Source: Halorubellus salinus (lineage in GTDB: Archaea > Halobacteriota > Halobacteria > Halobacteriales > Natrialbaceae). Taken from it: a stretch of DNA of 64,000 nt. The notes under the pieces are model-generated. The model saw nothing but the letters and a program-made list of their open reading frames with translations, searched no databases and had not been told where the DNA came from. Of the stretch, positions 33,772-42,119 are shown piece after piece. Made by a program: the position numbers and the translations under genes. The stretch spans positions 207,334 to 271,333 of the forward strand of contig NZ_JAJCVI010000007.1 of NCBI RefSeq assembly GCF_020567525.1, in the 5' to 3' direction. How positions within the stretch are numbered: the stretch's first letter is position 1; the number at the start of each line of letters is the position of its first letter.

Positions 33772-34677
33772 ATGGATAGTGATGGCGCTCGTGGCGTCTT
33801 GCTCGGGTTGGCGTGCGGGGACGCGCTCGGCCGCCCAGTCGAGTTCGACACCCCGGAGACGATTCGCGCGGAGCACGGCCGATTGACGGAGATGATCGGG
33901 TACGGCACCTGGAACCAGCCGGCGGGAATCATCACGGACGACACCAGCCAGACGCTGTGCATCGCACGGAGCGTCGTCGCCAACGACCGGTTCGACCCGG
34001 CGGACGTCGCCGCGCGGTTCGTTGACTGGTACGAGACCGAGCCGTTCGATATCGGTCGGATGACGGCGCGCGCACTCCGCCGCCTCCAGCAGGGCGCGGC
34101 CTGGGACGAGGCCGGCCAGCGAATCTGGGAGGACAGCCCCGAAGGCCAGAACGCCGGCAACGGAAGCGTCATGCGATGCCCACCGCTCGCGATCCCCTAC
34201 GCGGCCGACCACGACCAACTCGTCACGGTCAGTCGCCACTCCTCGACCATCACGCACGCCGACCCGCGATGCACGACCGGCTGTGCGATACTGAACCTCA
34301 CCATCGCTAACCTCCTCGAAGACGATGACGCGCCCCTCGAGAATGCGCTCGCGTTCGTCGACGATGCGCCAAGCGAACTCGTGACAGCACTAAAACCACT
34401 GACAAACGGCGAGACGCCGGGTTCGCTGGAGACGTCCGGGTACGTCGTACACTCGCTCCAGACGGCACTTCACGACGCACTCACCGCCGACACAGCCGAG
34501 GACGCTGTTGTCACGGCAGTGAACCGCGGCGGAGACACCGACACTATCGGCGCCATCGCCGGCGCCGTCGCCGGCGCACGCTTCGGCGCCACCGCCCTCC
34601 CCGAGCGCTGGCTCGCCGCCATCGACGAACGCGACGAACTCGAAACTCTCGCCGACGACCTCCTCCTCTGTCCCTGA
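33772..34677 (+). CDS. ADP-ribosylglycohydrolase family protein (copy B)
   Basis: 301 residues, the same length as copy A at 1370 and clearly its close paralogue: long identical blocks include GVLLGLACGDALGRPVEF and AGNGSVMRCPPLA. The metal-site motifs TDDT and RGGDTDTIGAIAGA are intact, so it should be active. Differences cluster in surface positions. It is divergent from the hypothetical gene at 33063. Whether the copies arose by duplication within this replicon or by transfer is open. Confidence 0.88.
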   Translation: MDSDGARGVLLGLACGDALGRPVEFDTPETIRAEHGRLTEMIGYGTWNQPAGIITDDTSQTLCIARSVVANDRFDPADVAARFVDWYETEPFDIGRMTARALRRLQQGAAWDEAGQRIWEDSPEGQNAGNGSVMRCPPLAIPYAADHDQLVTVSRHSSTITHADPRCTTGCAILNLTIANLLEDDDAPLENALAFVDDAPSELVTALKPLTNGETPGSLETSGYVVHSLQTALHDALTADTAEDAVVTAVNRGGDTDTIGAIAGAVAGARFGATALPERWLAAIDERDELETLADDLLLCP

Positions 34678-35101
34678 CAATCCGACTGCCGATCTCGGGG
34701 ACTGGTCGACGGGCCGCACAGGGGCCCACAGGGATGCTGCTCTTCCAGATTCCTACGTTTGGGAGAGGCGAGAGTTCCACTCGCTGGGACCGCGGGAGTT
34801 CCGGTTTCACTGAGAAAACCTGGCCGTTGGGGGAGTGCGACTCTCCCCAGCATCCAGGTTAGTAGATTATACTAACCCACCGGCTTGTAGCCGGGGAGCC
34901 AACCATCTAATCCCGCACCAGCACGACCATCCCGAGGGGACTCGGTCCTCGGGACTGACACCGTGACCTCTCCTGTGGTCTCCACCGGTATTGATCGGAC
35001 TCTCCGCAAGAGAATCGATTCCCTCTCAATGTTACGTCGGAAAGCCCGGCCGAGCGACCCCGGCTCACGGACTGCTTCGGGTTCGCGACGATGAAAACCA
35101 A
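34678..35101. other. intergenic region with hairpins, possible IS remnant
   Basis: About 420 bp without a credible gene. It holds the GTTAGTA palindrome (34858-34876), then CCGGCT-TGT-AGCCGG (34880-34894), a perfect short hairpin of the sort found at ends of haloarchaeal IS200/IS605-group elements. No transposase is left, so a remnant is only possible. The right side is the target site of the mobile unit at 35110. Confidence 0.4.
34858..34876. promoter_or_regulatory. GTTAGTA-N5-TACTAAC palindrome, copy 1
   Basis: Perfect 7-bp arms with a 5-bp spacer (GATTA). The identical arms and spacing recur at 39240-39258 directly before the AbrB-like gene, so it looks like a binding site for one regulator. 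No gene starts immediately beside this copy. Confidence 0.5.
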
Positions 35102-35109
35102 AGGCATCC
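35102..35109. repeat. target site duplication, left copy
   Basis: AGGCATCC, repeated exactly at 36460-36467 on the other side of the mobile unit. Confidence 0.85.
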
Positions 35110-36459
35110 GGCTCTGTTGAAATCCTTAGAGAGTAACAGGTGGTGAGTGCTGAATATAGGTGGTGTGCGCAGCAAGCGGGTGTCGAAAATTCGAGTAGCC
35201 GAGATCTGTCACGTCAACATGGGAAGCACAGTCGGCCTTACTGTTGAGCAGTCGTCGACTCCACCTGGTCGATTATCGATTCGACGAACGATTGTTGCGC
35301 CCTTCGGACGCGGTCAGCATCAGGGCCGACAGCCGCGAGATGATCGGCCTTGACGCGGACAAACTCGACGTCAGGCAGCGAGTCGATCACGCACTCTGCG
35401 TGGTCGATCGGGACGGCGGCGTCGAATTCCCCGTGAAAGACCAGGACCGGACACTCTATCGTCTCGTAGTCGACGACGGGGAGATTACGGCACCAGCGTT
35501 CGTCGTTAAGGGTCCCATCGATACGGGCGCTGGCGGGGAGGATGGTTGAGGCGAACCTGAGATCCATCGCGTGCTGTGCCGGGTCATTCTGGATGTAATC
35601 GACGTAGGTTTCGAGGTCTTCGCCCTCCAACGTCGAGAGGCCGGCGTGCATGTTCTCGATGAACTGAACGGGCATGAACCGGTGGAGAAAGGCGAGCAGA
35701 CCGGAGCGAATGTCGAGCACCGGCGCCGAGGTGAGCAACGGATCGATGACCGGGTTACCCGTGTCGTACATTCGCTCATCGATCTCGGTCGTGATCGCCG
35801 AGCCGAGGACCAGTCCTGCGACCCGCTCGGGATAATCGGCAGCGAGTTGGAGAGCGACCGGACCCCCACAGGAGATACCGACGACGATCGGGCGTTCCAC
35901 GTCGATGGCGTCGAGAAGCGCCACGAGTAGGGCGGCTTGGTCCTCAAAGGACTTGTGCTCATCGAGCGGGGTACGGAGAAAGCCCGGTCTGGAGGGGGAG
36001 ATGACTTCGACGTCGTCTCCGAACGCCCCCTCCGCAAATAGGAGTCCCTGATCGTAACCACCCGGAGCTCCATGAAGTATCAGCACGGGGTAGCCTGAGC
36101 CCCGTCGGGCGATCTCGACGACCCCCTGATTTGTTTCGACAAGTTTGCTCCCGGCGGAGAGGTCCGCGAGTCGGCTACGTTTCCACTGCCAAAGTGCACC
36201 ACCCGCTACACACGCGAGAAAGCCCGCACCGATTCCGATCGACCGTCTCCAGGTTTCGCGCATATCGACCAATACGATTGCTGCCATCATAATTTTGAGT
36301 AGGCCTTGATGTATGATGGCCGCTGCTTACAGAGAACGACGGGCAATCAGACTGTGGAGGCGGACCGAGAAATACGGTGAACCCCCGGAGACTGCATGTG
36401 CGCTCTGAATGCAGCAAGGTCGTGGACTCATATCATCGCTTGAGGATTTCAACAGAGCC
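35110..36459. mobile_element. transposase-less mobile unit with IS5-type ends carrying an alpha/beta hydrolase
   Basis: The 1350-bp unit begins GGCTCTGTTGAAATCCT (35110-35126) and ends with its exact inverted copy (36443-36459). An 8-bp direct repeat AGGCATCC flanks it on both sides. Perfect ends plus target duplication prove transposition, yet the only gene inside encodes a hydrolase. The same 17-bp end occurs on the IS5-type remnant at 46783-47656, so such a transposase could act in trans. It resembles a passenger-only (tIS-like) element. Confidence 0.85.
35238..36290 (-). CDS. membrane-anchored alpha/beta hydrolase inside the mobile unit
   Basis: 350 residues. An N-terminal hydrophobic segment (about 15-33) tethers or exports it. 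The hydrolase domain has the HGAPGG oxyanion loop (73-78), nucleophile S140 in GISCGGP, D291 in HGEFDAAVP and H318 in KADHLAAV, a complete triad. It fills most of the transposon, and its codon use is less GC-biased than that of chromosomal neighbours. A start at ATG 36263 (MRETWRR) is also possible. Its benefit as cargo could be detoxification of an ester or haloalkane, but substrate is unknown. Confidence 0.8.
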   Translation of the reverse strand: MMAAIVLVDMRETWRRSIGIGAGFLACVAGGALWQWKRSRLADLSAGSKLVETNQGVVEIARRGSGYPVLILHGAPGGYDQGLLFAEGAFGDDVEVISPSRPGFLRTPLDEHKSFEDQAALLVALLDAIDVERPIVVGISCGGPVALQLAADYPERVAGLVLGSAITTEIDERMYDTGNPVIDPLLTSAPVLDIRSGLLAFLHRFMPVQFIENMHAGLSTLEGEDLETYVDYIQNDPAQHAMDLRFASTILPASARIDGTLNDERWCRNLPVVDYETIECPVLVFHGEFDAAVPIDHAECVIDSLPDVEFVRVKADHLAAVGPDADRVRRAQQSFVESIIDQVESTTAQQ

Positions 36460-36467
36460 AGGCATCC
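36460..36467. repeat. target site duplication, right copy
   Basis: AGGCATCC, the exact copy of 35102-35109. Confidence 0.85.
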
Positions 36468-36537
36468 CTAAGTTCCCCGACGGGTATCGACAGCGTGAGG
36501 AGACTCTGTCTTGTTGACCGATGCGTTCTTGCTGGCG

Positions 36538-37101
36538 CTACTGCGCTTGCGAGGCCTCTTCTGCGGCGGCCCTGTCGGCGAAGGTGTCGCCGAGGGCGAG
36601 GTAGTCGACGAGGCGGTCGATGGCGAGCGGGCGATAGTCGAGGAGCTCGACGGAGAAGTTGACGCGGCGCGTGTCGTGGTCGACGAACGGAAACTGCTCG
36701 GGGTGGTTGTTGTGGTGGTGGCCGTGGAGGAGCCAGCCGGTCTGATTCGACGGGCCGTCGGCGGGGTCGTGGACGACGCGGAACGGGACGCCGCGGTGCT
36801 CGAATCGGTACTCTTCGACGAAGTGCACGTCGTCGATGGTGTCGAGGACGATACCGTCGTGATTCCCGAGGACGAACACGATCTCGCCGGGGAGTGCTTC
36901 GAGCCAATCGAGCAGCGCACTCGTGCTCTCGCGGATGGTGAGGTCGCCACCGAACAGGACGACGTCGTCCGGGTCGACGACCGCCTGCCAGTTCGCGACC
37001 AGGCTATCGTTCATCTCCTCGACGGTGTCGAACGGGCGGTCGCAGTAGTCGATGATGTTCCGGTGGTCGAGGTGGAGGTCCGAGATGATGTAGTCGACCA
37101 T
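36538..37101 (-). CDS. calcineurin-like metallophosphoesterase
   Basis: 187 residues. The metal motifs are all present in order: D8-x-H10 (ISDLHLDH), GGDLT, GNHD and HGHHH. The family hydrolyses phosphoesters with a two-metal centre; the small size and the DLHLDHRNII start match the YmdB/phage-type group. Cytoplasmic. A DHH phosphoesterase lies 80 bp upstream on the same strand, so the two may be co-transcribed in a nucleotide-related role. Confidence 0.86.
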   Translation of the reverse strand: MVDYIISDLHLDHRNIIDYCDRPFDTVEEMNDSLVANWQAVVDPDDVVLFGGDLTIRESTSALLDWLEALPGEIVFVLGNHDGIVLDTIDDVHFVEEYRFEHRGVPFRVVHDPADGPSNQTGWLLHGHHHNNHPEQFPFVDHDTRRVNFSVELLDYRPLAIDRLVDYLALGDTFADRAAAEEASQAQ

Positions 37102-37181
37102 GCCGCTACGTCGCTGGAGAGCAGGAAAACCGTTGGGGGCGAGTCGAGGGTCTCCTACTGGGGGTCGGACTGGTGGTTGCT

Positions 37182-38147
37182 TCAGGCGAACTCGCCGAAC
37201 TGCCGTCCGAGTGCGTCTTCGACGAGCGCGAGGGCGTGGGTCTCGATGGCGTCGTGGTCGGTCGTGTCGAGGGTCGCGCTGGCGGCGCCGGCGTGCCCGC
37301 CGGCACTCCCGCCGAACGATTCAGCGAGCGGTTCGAAGACGTCCGTGGGCAGCGAGAGGACCGCATCGAGCGAGTCGGCGACACGGCCGACGATGCGCGT
37401 GTAGTCGCCTTGGTCCGCGACGACGAGGGCGACGTCGGCGTTCCCGTCGAGGAGGGCGTGTGCGGCCGCCGTCTCCTCGCTGCTGACGCGAGTGGTGAGG
37501 ACGATGGTCTCCCCGGACTTGTACCCGCGTGCCCGGACGAGCGCTTTCGCGGTCGCCATCCGGACGTTCCACGCGGTGGTCTCGATCCAGCGGTTTGCGA
37601 GCGCCGTTCTCGACTCGCCAGCGGCGTCGAGGAGTTCGACGGTCCGCTCGTGAGCGCCCGGTGTGAATATCGCGCTGTAGCCGGCGTCGTCGACGATGCC
37701 GGCGAGCAGCCCTACCGCGCCGCGTTCAGGGATGGCAGAGCCGCCGGCAGCGAGCGCGTCGGCAACCAGGAGCGCGGTCGCCGGTGCTGACTCGTCGACT
37801 CGTGTTGCCACGGCGTGCTCGTGGAGGTCGGCTGGTTCGTGGTGGTCGAAGAGGACGTACGGCGTGTTCGCGGTGGTCGGGTCACAGGGCGCGATGCGGT
37901 CGGTCGACGGTGCATCGACCACGACGACGAGGTCGTACGCCTCCAGGTCCGGCGTGGTGGTGACGGACTGGTCGTCGAGCAGGAATCGTGCGTTCTCCTT
38001 GACGCCGTCGGGCGTGGCGATCTCGGTGTCGGCGTCGAGGGTGGTTGCCAGTCCGACTGCTGACCCGGCCGCGTCCATGTCGGCCTGCCGGTGCGTGACG
38101 ACGAGAACGTCCCAGGCCGCCGTGAGGTGCGCGGTCATCGCATCCAT
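37182..38147 (-). CDS. DHH/DHHA1-family phosphoesterase
   Basis: About 321 residues. The DHH domain has DMDAAGSA, the D of VVDAPS and FDHHEPADLH; the C-terminal DHHA1 domain has GGSAGGHAGAAS. These are the manganese ligands and substrate loop of NrnA/RecJ-like enzymes that degrade nano-RNA, oligonucleotides or pAp. Starts at 38147 or 38138 (MTAHLTAAW) are equally possible; the longer frame upstream looks non-coding. Likely cytoplasmic. Confidence 0.85.
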   Translation of the reverse strand: MDAMTAHLTAAWDVLVVTHRQADMDAAGSAVGLATTLDADTEIATPDGVKENARFLLDDQSVTTTPDLEAYDLVVVVDAPSTDRIAPCDPTTANTPYVLFDHHEPADLHEHAVATRVDESAPATALLVADALAAGGSAIPERGAVGLLAGIVDDAGYSAIFTPGAHERTVELLDAAGESRTALANRWIETTAWNVRMATAKALVRARGYKSGETIVLTTRVSSEETAAAHALLDGNADVALVVADQGDYTRIVGRVADSLDAVLSLPTDVFEPLAESFGGSAGGHAGAASATLDTTDHDAIETHALALVEDALGRQFGEFA

Positions 38148-38247
38148 CGACGGACTGTTACCGCTCCAACACTTGGACGTTCGGGTGCCATGAGACGCCA
38201 CCACAGACACTCAAGTGGCGGTCAACGGCTCCTCGGTTACCGGGCCC

Positions 38248-38685
38248 TCAACCGTCGTTCACCAGTTCGAGTGTCTCGGCGTCGCGGTCCCCGTCGTAAT
38301 ACTTGTCCAAGGCGTCAGCGAAGAGCGTCCCGGAGTCTGCGGCCCGCTCGAACAACGTCATCGAGGACCGGAACTTCAGGTCATCAGGCGATCCGAAGAC
38401 CTCGTTCGCCGTCCGCCCTTCGATGTCCAGGACGAGCTCCGTGCATTCACGGAGCCGCGGCCCGAGCACCGGATGCTGGAGGTACGCCCTCGTTTCCTCG
38501 AGTGAATCGATGGCGTACCGTTGGGCCATCTCGCTCCGCCCGAGGCCCGCGATCTGGGGGAACACGAACCACATCCAGTGCGAGCGCTTCCGGCCGCCCC
38601 GGAGCTCCCGCTTGACGCTGCCGATGACCTGCTCCTGTGCCGTGACGAACCGCTCCAGGTCGTAGGGATCTGCGCTACCCGTCAT
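38248..38685 (-). CDS. DUF1810-family protein
   Basis: 145 residues. The features KRSHWMWFVFPQI, then AQRYAI, then YLQHPVLGPRLRE are those of DUF1810 (calpastatin-like in some annotations), a small cytoplasmic family of unknown function spread through bacteria and haloarchaea. A stand-alone gene. Confidence 0.82.
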   Translation of the reverse strand: MTGSADPYDLERFVTAQEQVIGSVKRELRGGRKRSHWMWFVFPQIAGLGRSEMAQRYAIDSLEETRAYLQHPVLGPRLRECTELVLDIEGRTANEVFGSPDDLKFRSSMTLFERAADSGTLFADALDKYYDGDRDAETLELVNDG

Positions 38686-38782
38686 CGTTCAGTCCCTCCG
38701 TACGTTCCCCACAGACGAATAAGTATTCCAACTCGATTCCGGGAGCCCGAACCAGAAGCAGCGCGCTTGGAATCGGTATCGT

Positions 38783-39235
38783 TCAGTCGGATTGGTCGCG
38801 ACGTATCGTGACCAGGTCCTCGGCGACTCGCGTGGGTCGAACCCTGCCGTCGACGTCGTCGTTGGCGGCGAGGAGGACGCCTGGCGCGGTGCTGACTGCC
38901 GGCTTGTCGCCCTGCCGGAGCCCCGCATCAACGGCTGGTGGGAGCTGGAGCTGGTAGCCGTTGCCCGCGATCTGGACCGTCGCAGTCATCGTCCGATACG
39001 CAGTCTGCGTATCACGAGCCGCCGCCGCGACCAGTTCCGCCTCCTCGTCGTCGGGAACCCGGTCGGTGTCCACGACCAGCAGGAGGCCACCGAACGCATG
39101 CACTCGCGTCTCGGCCCTGTACGTCGGGGTCTTCCCGTCGGGCGTGTCGCGTTCCTCGACCAGCCCGGCCGTTCTGGCTGGCTTCGTGAGCTGGAGCGCG
39201 AGGCCATCGCCGGAACGCTTCAACGAGTTCGTCAC
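38783..39235 (-). CDS. AbrB-like DNA-binding protein
   Basis: 150 residues. The C-terminal part TVQIAGNGYQLQLPPAVDAG followed by LRQGDKPAV has the swapped-hairpin pattern of AbrB/SpoVT domains; the N-terminal part LKRSGDGLALQLTKPARTAG looks like a second, diverged copy. The start is GTG 39235. A perfect palindrome (GTTAGTA-N5-TACTAAC) begins five bases upstream, which fits self-regulation. No toxin partner is adjacent. Confidence 0.6.
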   Translation of the reverse strand: MTNSLKRSGDGLALQLTKPARTAGLVEERDTPDGKTPTYRAETRVHAFGGLLLVVDTDRVPDDEEAELVAAAARDTQTAYRTMTATVQIAGNGYQLQLPPAVDAGLRQGDKPAVSTAPGVLLAANDDVDGRVRPTRVAEDLVTIRRDQSD

Positions 39236-39239
39236 CCAA

Positions 39240-39258
39240 GTTAGTATGTACTACTAAC
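39240..39258. promoter_or_regulatory. GTTAGTA-N5-TACTAAC palindrome, copy 2
   Basis: Perfect 7-bp arms, spacer TGTAC, immediately upstream of the AbrB-like gene start. Same arms and spacing as 34858-34876. Confidence 0.6.
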
Positions 39259-39305
39259 GTAAAGTCCTGTGGGCGAACGCAGAACCGGAACGCTGTACAG
39301 TTGAT

Positions 39306-39905
39306 TTAGGGACTGGTCCAGCAGCTGGCGTTATGCCCGACCCACCTCGACGAACTCCGAGAGCCTGCACATCTTGCGACCGTCAACGACGAATCCCTCC
39401 TCAGTTCGCCGTCCACGAGCACTGGGGGCGACGTCGGGCCGTTGTGGAAGCCAGGGTCGAACTCGTGGTACCACCGCAGGTCGCCGGACTTCAGCCCGAA
39501 CGCCGCGATCGTGTGTTCGTCCGGGGCGTAACTGGGTGCCTGCACGAGCACGATGACCGTGTCAGCCACGACGCAGGGGCCTGTCGCGGCTGGGGGCACA
39601 ACGCCCGATTCCAACGCCTTGTGTCATTTGTAATGGCCATTGCAAACACGGTATCCTTGCCGGCGATTACCACAGTATCGCCGCCCCGGCAGCCGACTGC
39701 ACGGACGCGAGCCTGTCGAGCGTGGTGAGTTCGCGAACCTCGACGCCGCTGTCGGTGTCGCGCACGACGAGCGCCTGCTCGTCGACCAGGAGGACGCCAT
39801 CTTCGGTCACGACAGGTGGTTCGAACTCCGGCAGTGCTGCGAGTTCACGGTGTAACTCCTTCGAGCCAGCTGCGAGGGAGAGTGCAGTGCCGATGCCTGC
39901 ACAAG
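39306..39905 (-). pseudogene. PQQ-binding-like beta-propeller gene, decayed
   Basis: Three consecutive pieces on the minus strand read as acidic beta-propeller protein in different frames. 39905-39670 has LHRELAALPEFEPPVVTEDG then VLLVDEQALVVRDTDSGVEV; 39673-39590 has VVIAGKDTVFAMAI; and 39614-39400 has PDEHTIAAFGLKSGDLRWYH. Repeated blade motifs resemble the two intact propellers at 42888 and 44050. At least two frameshifts and no start make it non-functional. Confidence 0.55.
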
Positions 39906-39936
39906 GCACTTGACGGTTCTCGAAGACGTATCTTGC

Positions 39937-40878
39937 ATGCGTCGCCGCGCCCTCCTCACCGCAGCCGGAGCAACCACCGCCGGATTCCTGACCGGTTGTA
40001 CGGGTGGTCCAGCCGTTGCTGAAGCACCTACAGTCCGCTTCAGCCTCGACCCACTCCCCGACGCCGCACTCCCCGGCGAGGTCCTCTACACCATCGACAC
40101 CGCTGCAGAGACCGACGCGGACGCACGGCTGATGGACCGGATTCTCGACGGCGGAACCACCACGAAGGGCCTTCGGGAGCCACTGCCACCCCAGCAGCAC
40201 CTGCTCTACGACGACCACGTCTACGAGCTCGCAGCCGACGTCGTCGACACCACCCCTGGGACCAGCTACTCGGTCAAGGTCGACGTCGTCACCGGCTCGG
40301 TGAACGACGACACCGCAATCCGGTTCTCGGACCTCCCCGACGTCGACCAAGAGCAACTCGAAGCTGCCGGGCTCGCTGACGGCGACCCCGTCGGCATCGG
40401 CACCAGCTTCCACTATACAGACACGGAACGCGACGCATCCGTCCTAGTCCCCGACTCGGCGTACGAGTACATCACGTGGGCCGACGGCGCAGAAGCCGAA
40501 TGGGTCGTCGACGACGCCTACGACGCACCACTGCACACCTACCGATACACCGCGGAGACGATCGGGTCCGCTAGCGAGTACGGCCGTCGGATGCGCGAGC
40601 GCTTCGCGTTCCCGCTCACGGACCTCTCGGCGCAACAGACGGAGTTCGTCGAGACCGCCATCTCGGACGAGCACTACATCGTCGGCCCGGACGAGACGCC
40701 ACCCGACGCTTTCGTGGCACTCGCCGACCAGTTCCGCGACCACGAGCAAGCCCACGCCCTGAACCAGTCCGGTGAGGGCGACTTGAGCGGCCCGTACCTC
40801 GTCCGGTACGACGAGGACGTGTACTGGACGGTACTGGTCGTCCACGGACCGGCGTTCGACCCGACCACGGCCGACTGA
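39937..40878 (+). CDS. hypothetical Tat lipoprotein
   Basis: 313 residues. A signal with R-R-R and lipobox (FLTGC21) marks a Tat-exported lipoprotein. The mature part is acidic and beta-rich with no family I can name; it has a repeated S-Y-S-V-K-V-D-like segment near residue 120. ATG 39937 is chosen since it starts directly with the signal. Together with the propeller lipoproteins further on it suggests a set of cell-surface proteins. Function unknown. Confidence 0.7.
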   Translation: MRRRALLTAAGATTAGFLTGCTGGPAVAEAPTVRFSLDPLPDAALPGEVLYTIDTAAETDADARLMDRILDGGTTTKGLREPLPPQQHLLYDDHVYELAADVVDTTPGTSYSVKVDVVTGSVNDDTAIRFSDLPDVDQEQLEAAGLADGDPVGIGTSFHYTDTERDASVLVPDSAYEYITWADGAEAEWVVDDAYDAPLHTYRYTAETIGSASEYGRRMRERFAFPLTDLSAQQTEFVETAISDEHYIVGPDETPPDAFVALADQFRDHEQAHALNQSGEGDLSGPYLVRYDEDVYWTVLVVHGPAFDPTTAD

Positions 40879-41048
40879 ACACCCCAACGAGTAGTACCTT
40901 CCTGGAATTCCTCTCGCAGTCGAGATAGTGAACGATATCACGCCTTGTTCCGCCAACCCATCGCCTCACGCAGTCCTTCCGTTGCCCGAACTCTCCGACG
41001 AACCGGAAGTTAACACATTTACCCGACTACCCTGTACTCGCACGGTGT

Positions 41049-41366
41049 ATGAAGTTCTGTGACGAGTGCGGGTCGCTGATGCACACGGAGGACGAGACGT
41101 GGGTGTGTCGCTCCTGTGAGAACGAGGAGCCGCGGGACTCGCAGGCGGAAGCGGCGATGGCGACCCAGGATGGACAACGGGACGACGGGGCACCCGACGT
41201 GGCCGACGCGACCCAGGACTCGACCGAGACGGTCCAGGAGCCCTGTCCGGCCGAGGACTGCGACAGCGACCGGGCGTACTCCGAGATGATGCCGAAGCCG
41301 GGCGGCTCCTACGAGGTCCGATTGTTCACGTGCGTCGAATGCGGCCACAAGTGGCGCGATACCTGA
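41049..41366 (+). CDS. transcription factor S (TFS/RPA12-like) paralogue
   Basis: 105 residues with an N-terminal zinc ribbon (C4, C7, C20, C23), a low-complexity linker, and a C-terminal ribbon (C66, C71, C95, C98) ending FTCVECGHKW. In active TFS the C-terminal hairpin carries an invariant Asp-Glu pair (R-x-x-D-E-P) that lets RNA polymerase cleave backtracked RNA. Here that hairpin reads MMPKPGGSYEV, without the pair, and the first cysteine pair is C-x4-C instead of C-x2-C. It should bind polymerase but not promote cleavage. Single gene with its own upstream region. Confidence 0.82.
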   Translation: MKFCDECGSLMHTEDETWVCRSCENEEPRDSQAEAAMATQDGQRDDGAPDVADATQDSTETVQEPCPAEDCDSDRAYSEMMPKPGGSYEVRLFTCVECGHKWRDT

Positions 41367-41747
41367 CAGCCCTCTCCCAACCCCCCGCCGCGTACAACCA
41401 CACAACCCGCGCCGCCCGACTCTCAAAGCCCCGGACCGCTCCGACTCCCAAAGATTCAGAGCCGAATCCAACGCGATGAGATGTGCCTGAACCGTTTCGA
41501 TACGCCGATCGAGGGCAGCAACCCGCCCTCTCGCCCCCTTCGAGGTCGATCTGCGAGTAATGCGAGGCTCTAGGTGCTTCTGCTAGCAATCGTGGCCTCG
41601 AGCGTCTGAACCGAACTCTGCGACGACCGACTCCCGAGGGTTACTCGTCGAGCCAGGTACCCATCCCACACCGTCCCGAATCGATGTGCAAGGATTGTGC
41701 ATGAGGACCCAACACCTATGCTGCTGTGAGCAATACTTGCACATGAG
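41367..41747. other. intergenic region before the RHH-PIN pair
   Basis: 380 bp. The first 300 bp show nothing; the last 65 bp contain the TGTGCA sites described separately. Confidence 0.4.
41685..41743. promoter_or_regulatory. TGTGCA half-sites before the antitoxin gene
   Basis: TGTGCA at 41685-41690 and 41696-41701 (11-bp spacing, one helical turn) and the inverted TGCACA at 41738-41743, four bases before the start codon. Typical of RHH antitoxin self-repression. Confidence 0.45.
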
Positions 41748-42119
41748 ATGGGTGCGAGTGACGAACCTCGGCGGGTGCACTTCCAATCCCCGGAGTACCT
41801 CGTGGAACGCCTCGATGCGATTGCGGATCTCTTCGACAAAGATCGAACGGACCTGCTCGTGGAAGCGATCCGCGAGTACCTCGAGGAGACCGCCGAGAGC
41901 GAGACCTTCCAGGAACTCGTGGCGACCAAGTACTACGACGACCAACTCGAGTTCGAGACGGTGAAGCAACTCGTTGGCGCCGAAACAGCTCAACGCCTAC
42001 GGCTCCTGAAAGCGGACTTAGAGGGCGACCCACTCGACCTTGCGGCACCTGAAGACGCCGATGTCTATGGCGGCGACGTGACGACCGCTGGTGAGGACGG
42101 TCATCAGGAGTCGAGATGA
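41748..42119 (+). CDS. ribbon-helix-helix antitoxin-like protein
   Basis: 123 residues. RRVHFQSPEYLVERLDAIAD followed by LFDKDRTDLLVEAIREYLEE is a ribbon-helix-helix DNA-binding unit; the rest is an acidic tail that could wrap the toxin. It overlaps the PIN gene by 4 bp (ATGA). It should repress its own operon and neutralise the PIN ribonuclease. Confidence 0.8.
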   Translation: MGASDEPRRVHFQSPEYLVERLDAIADLFDKDRTDLLVEAIREYLEETAESETFQELVATKYYDDQLEFETVKQLVGAETAQRLRLLKADLEGDPLDLAAPEDADVYGGDVTTAGEDGHQESR

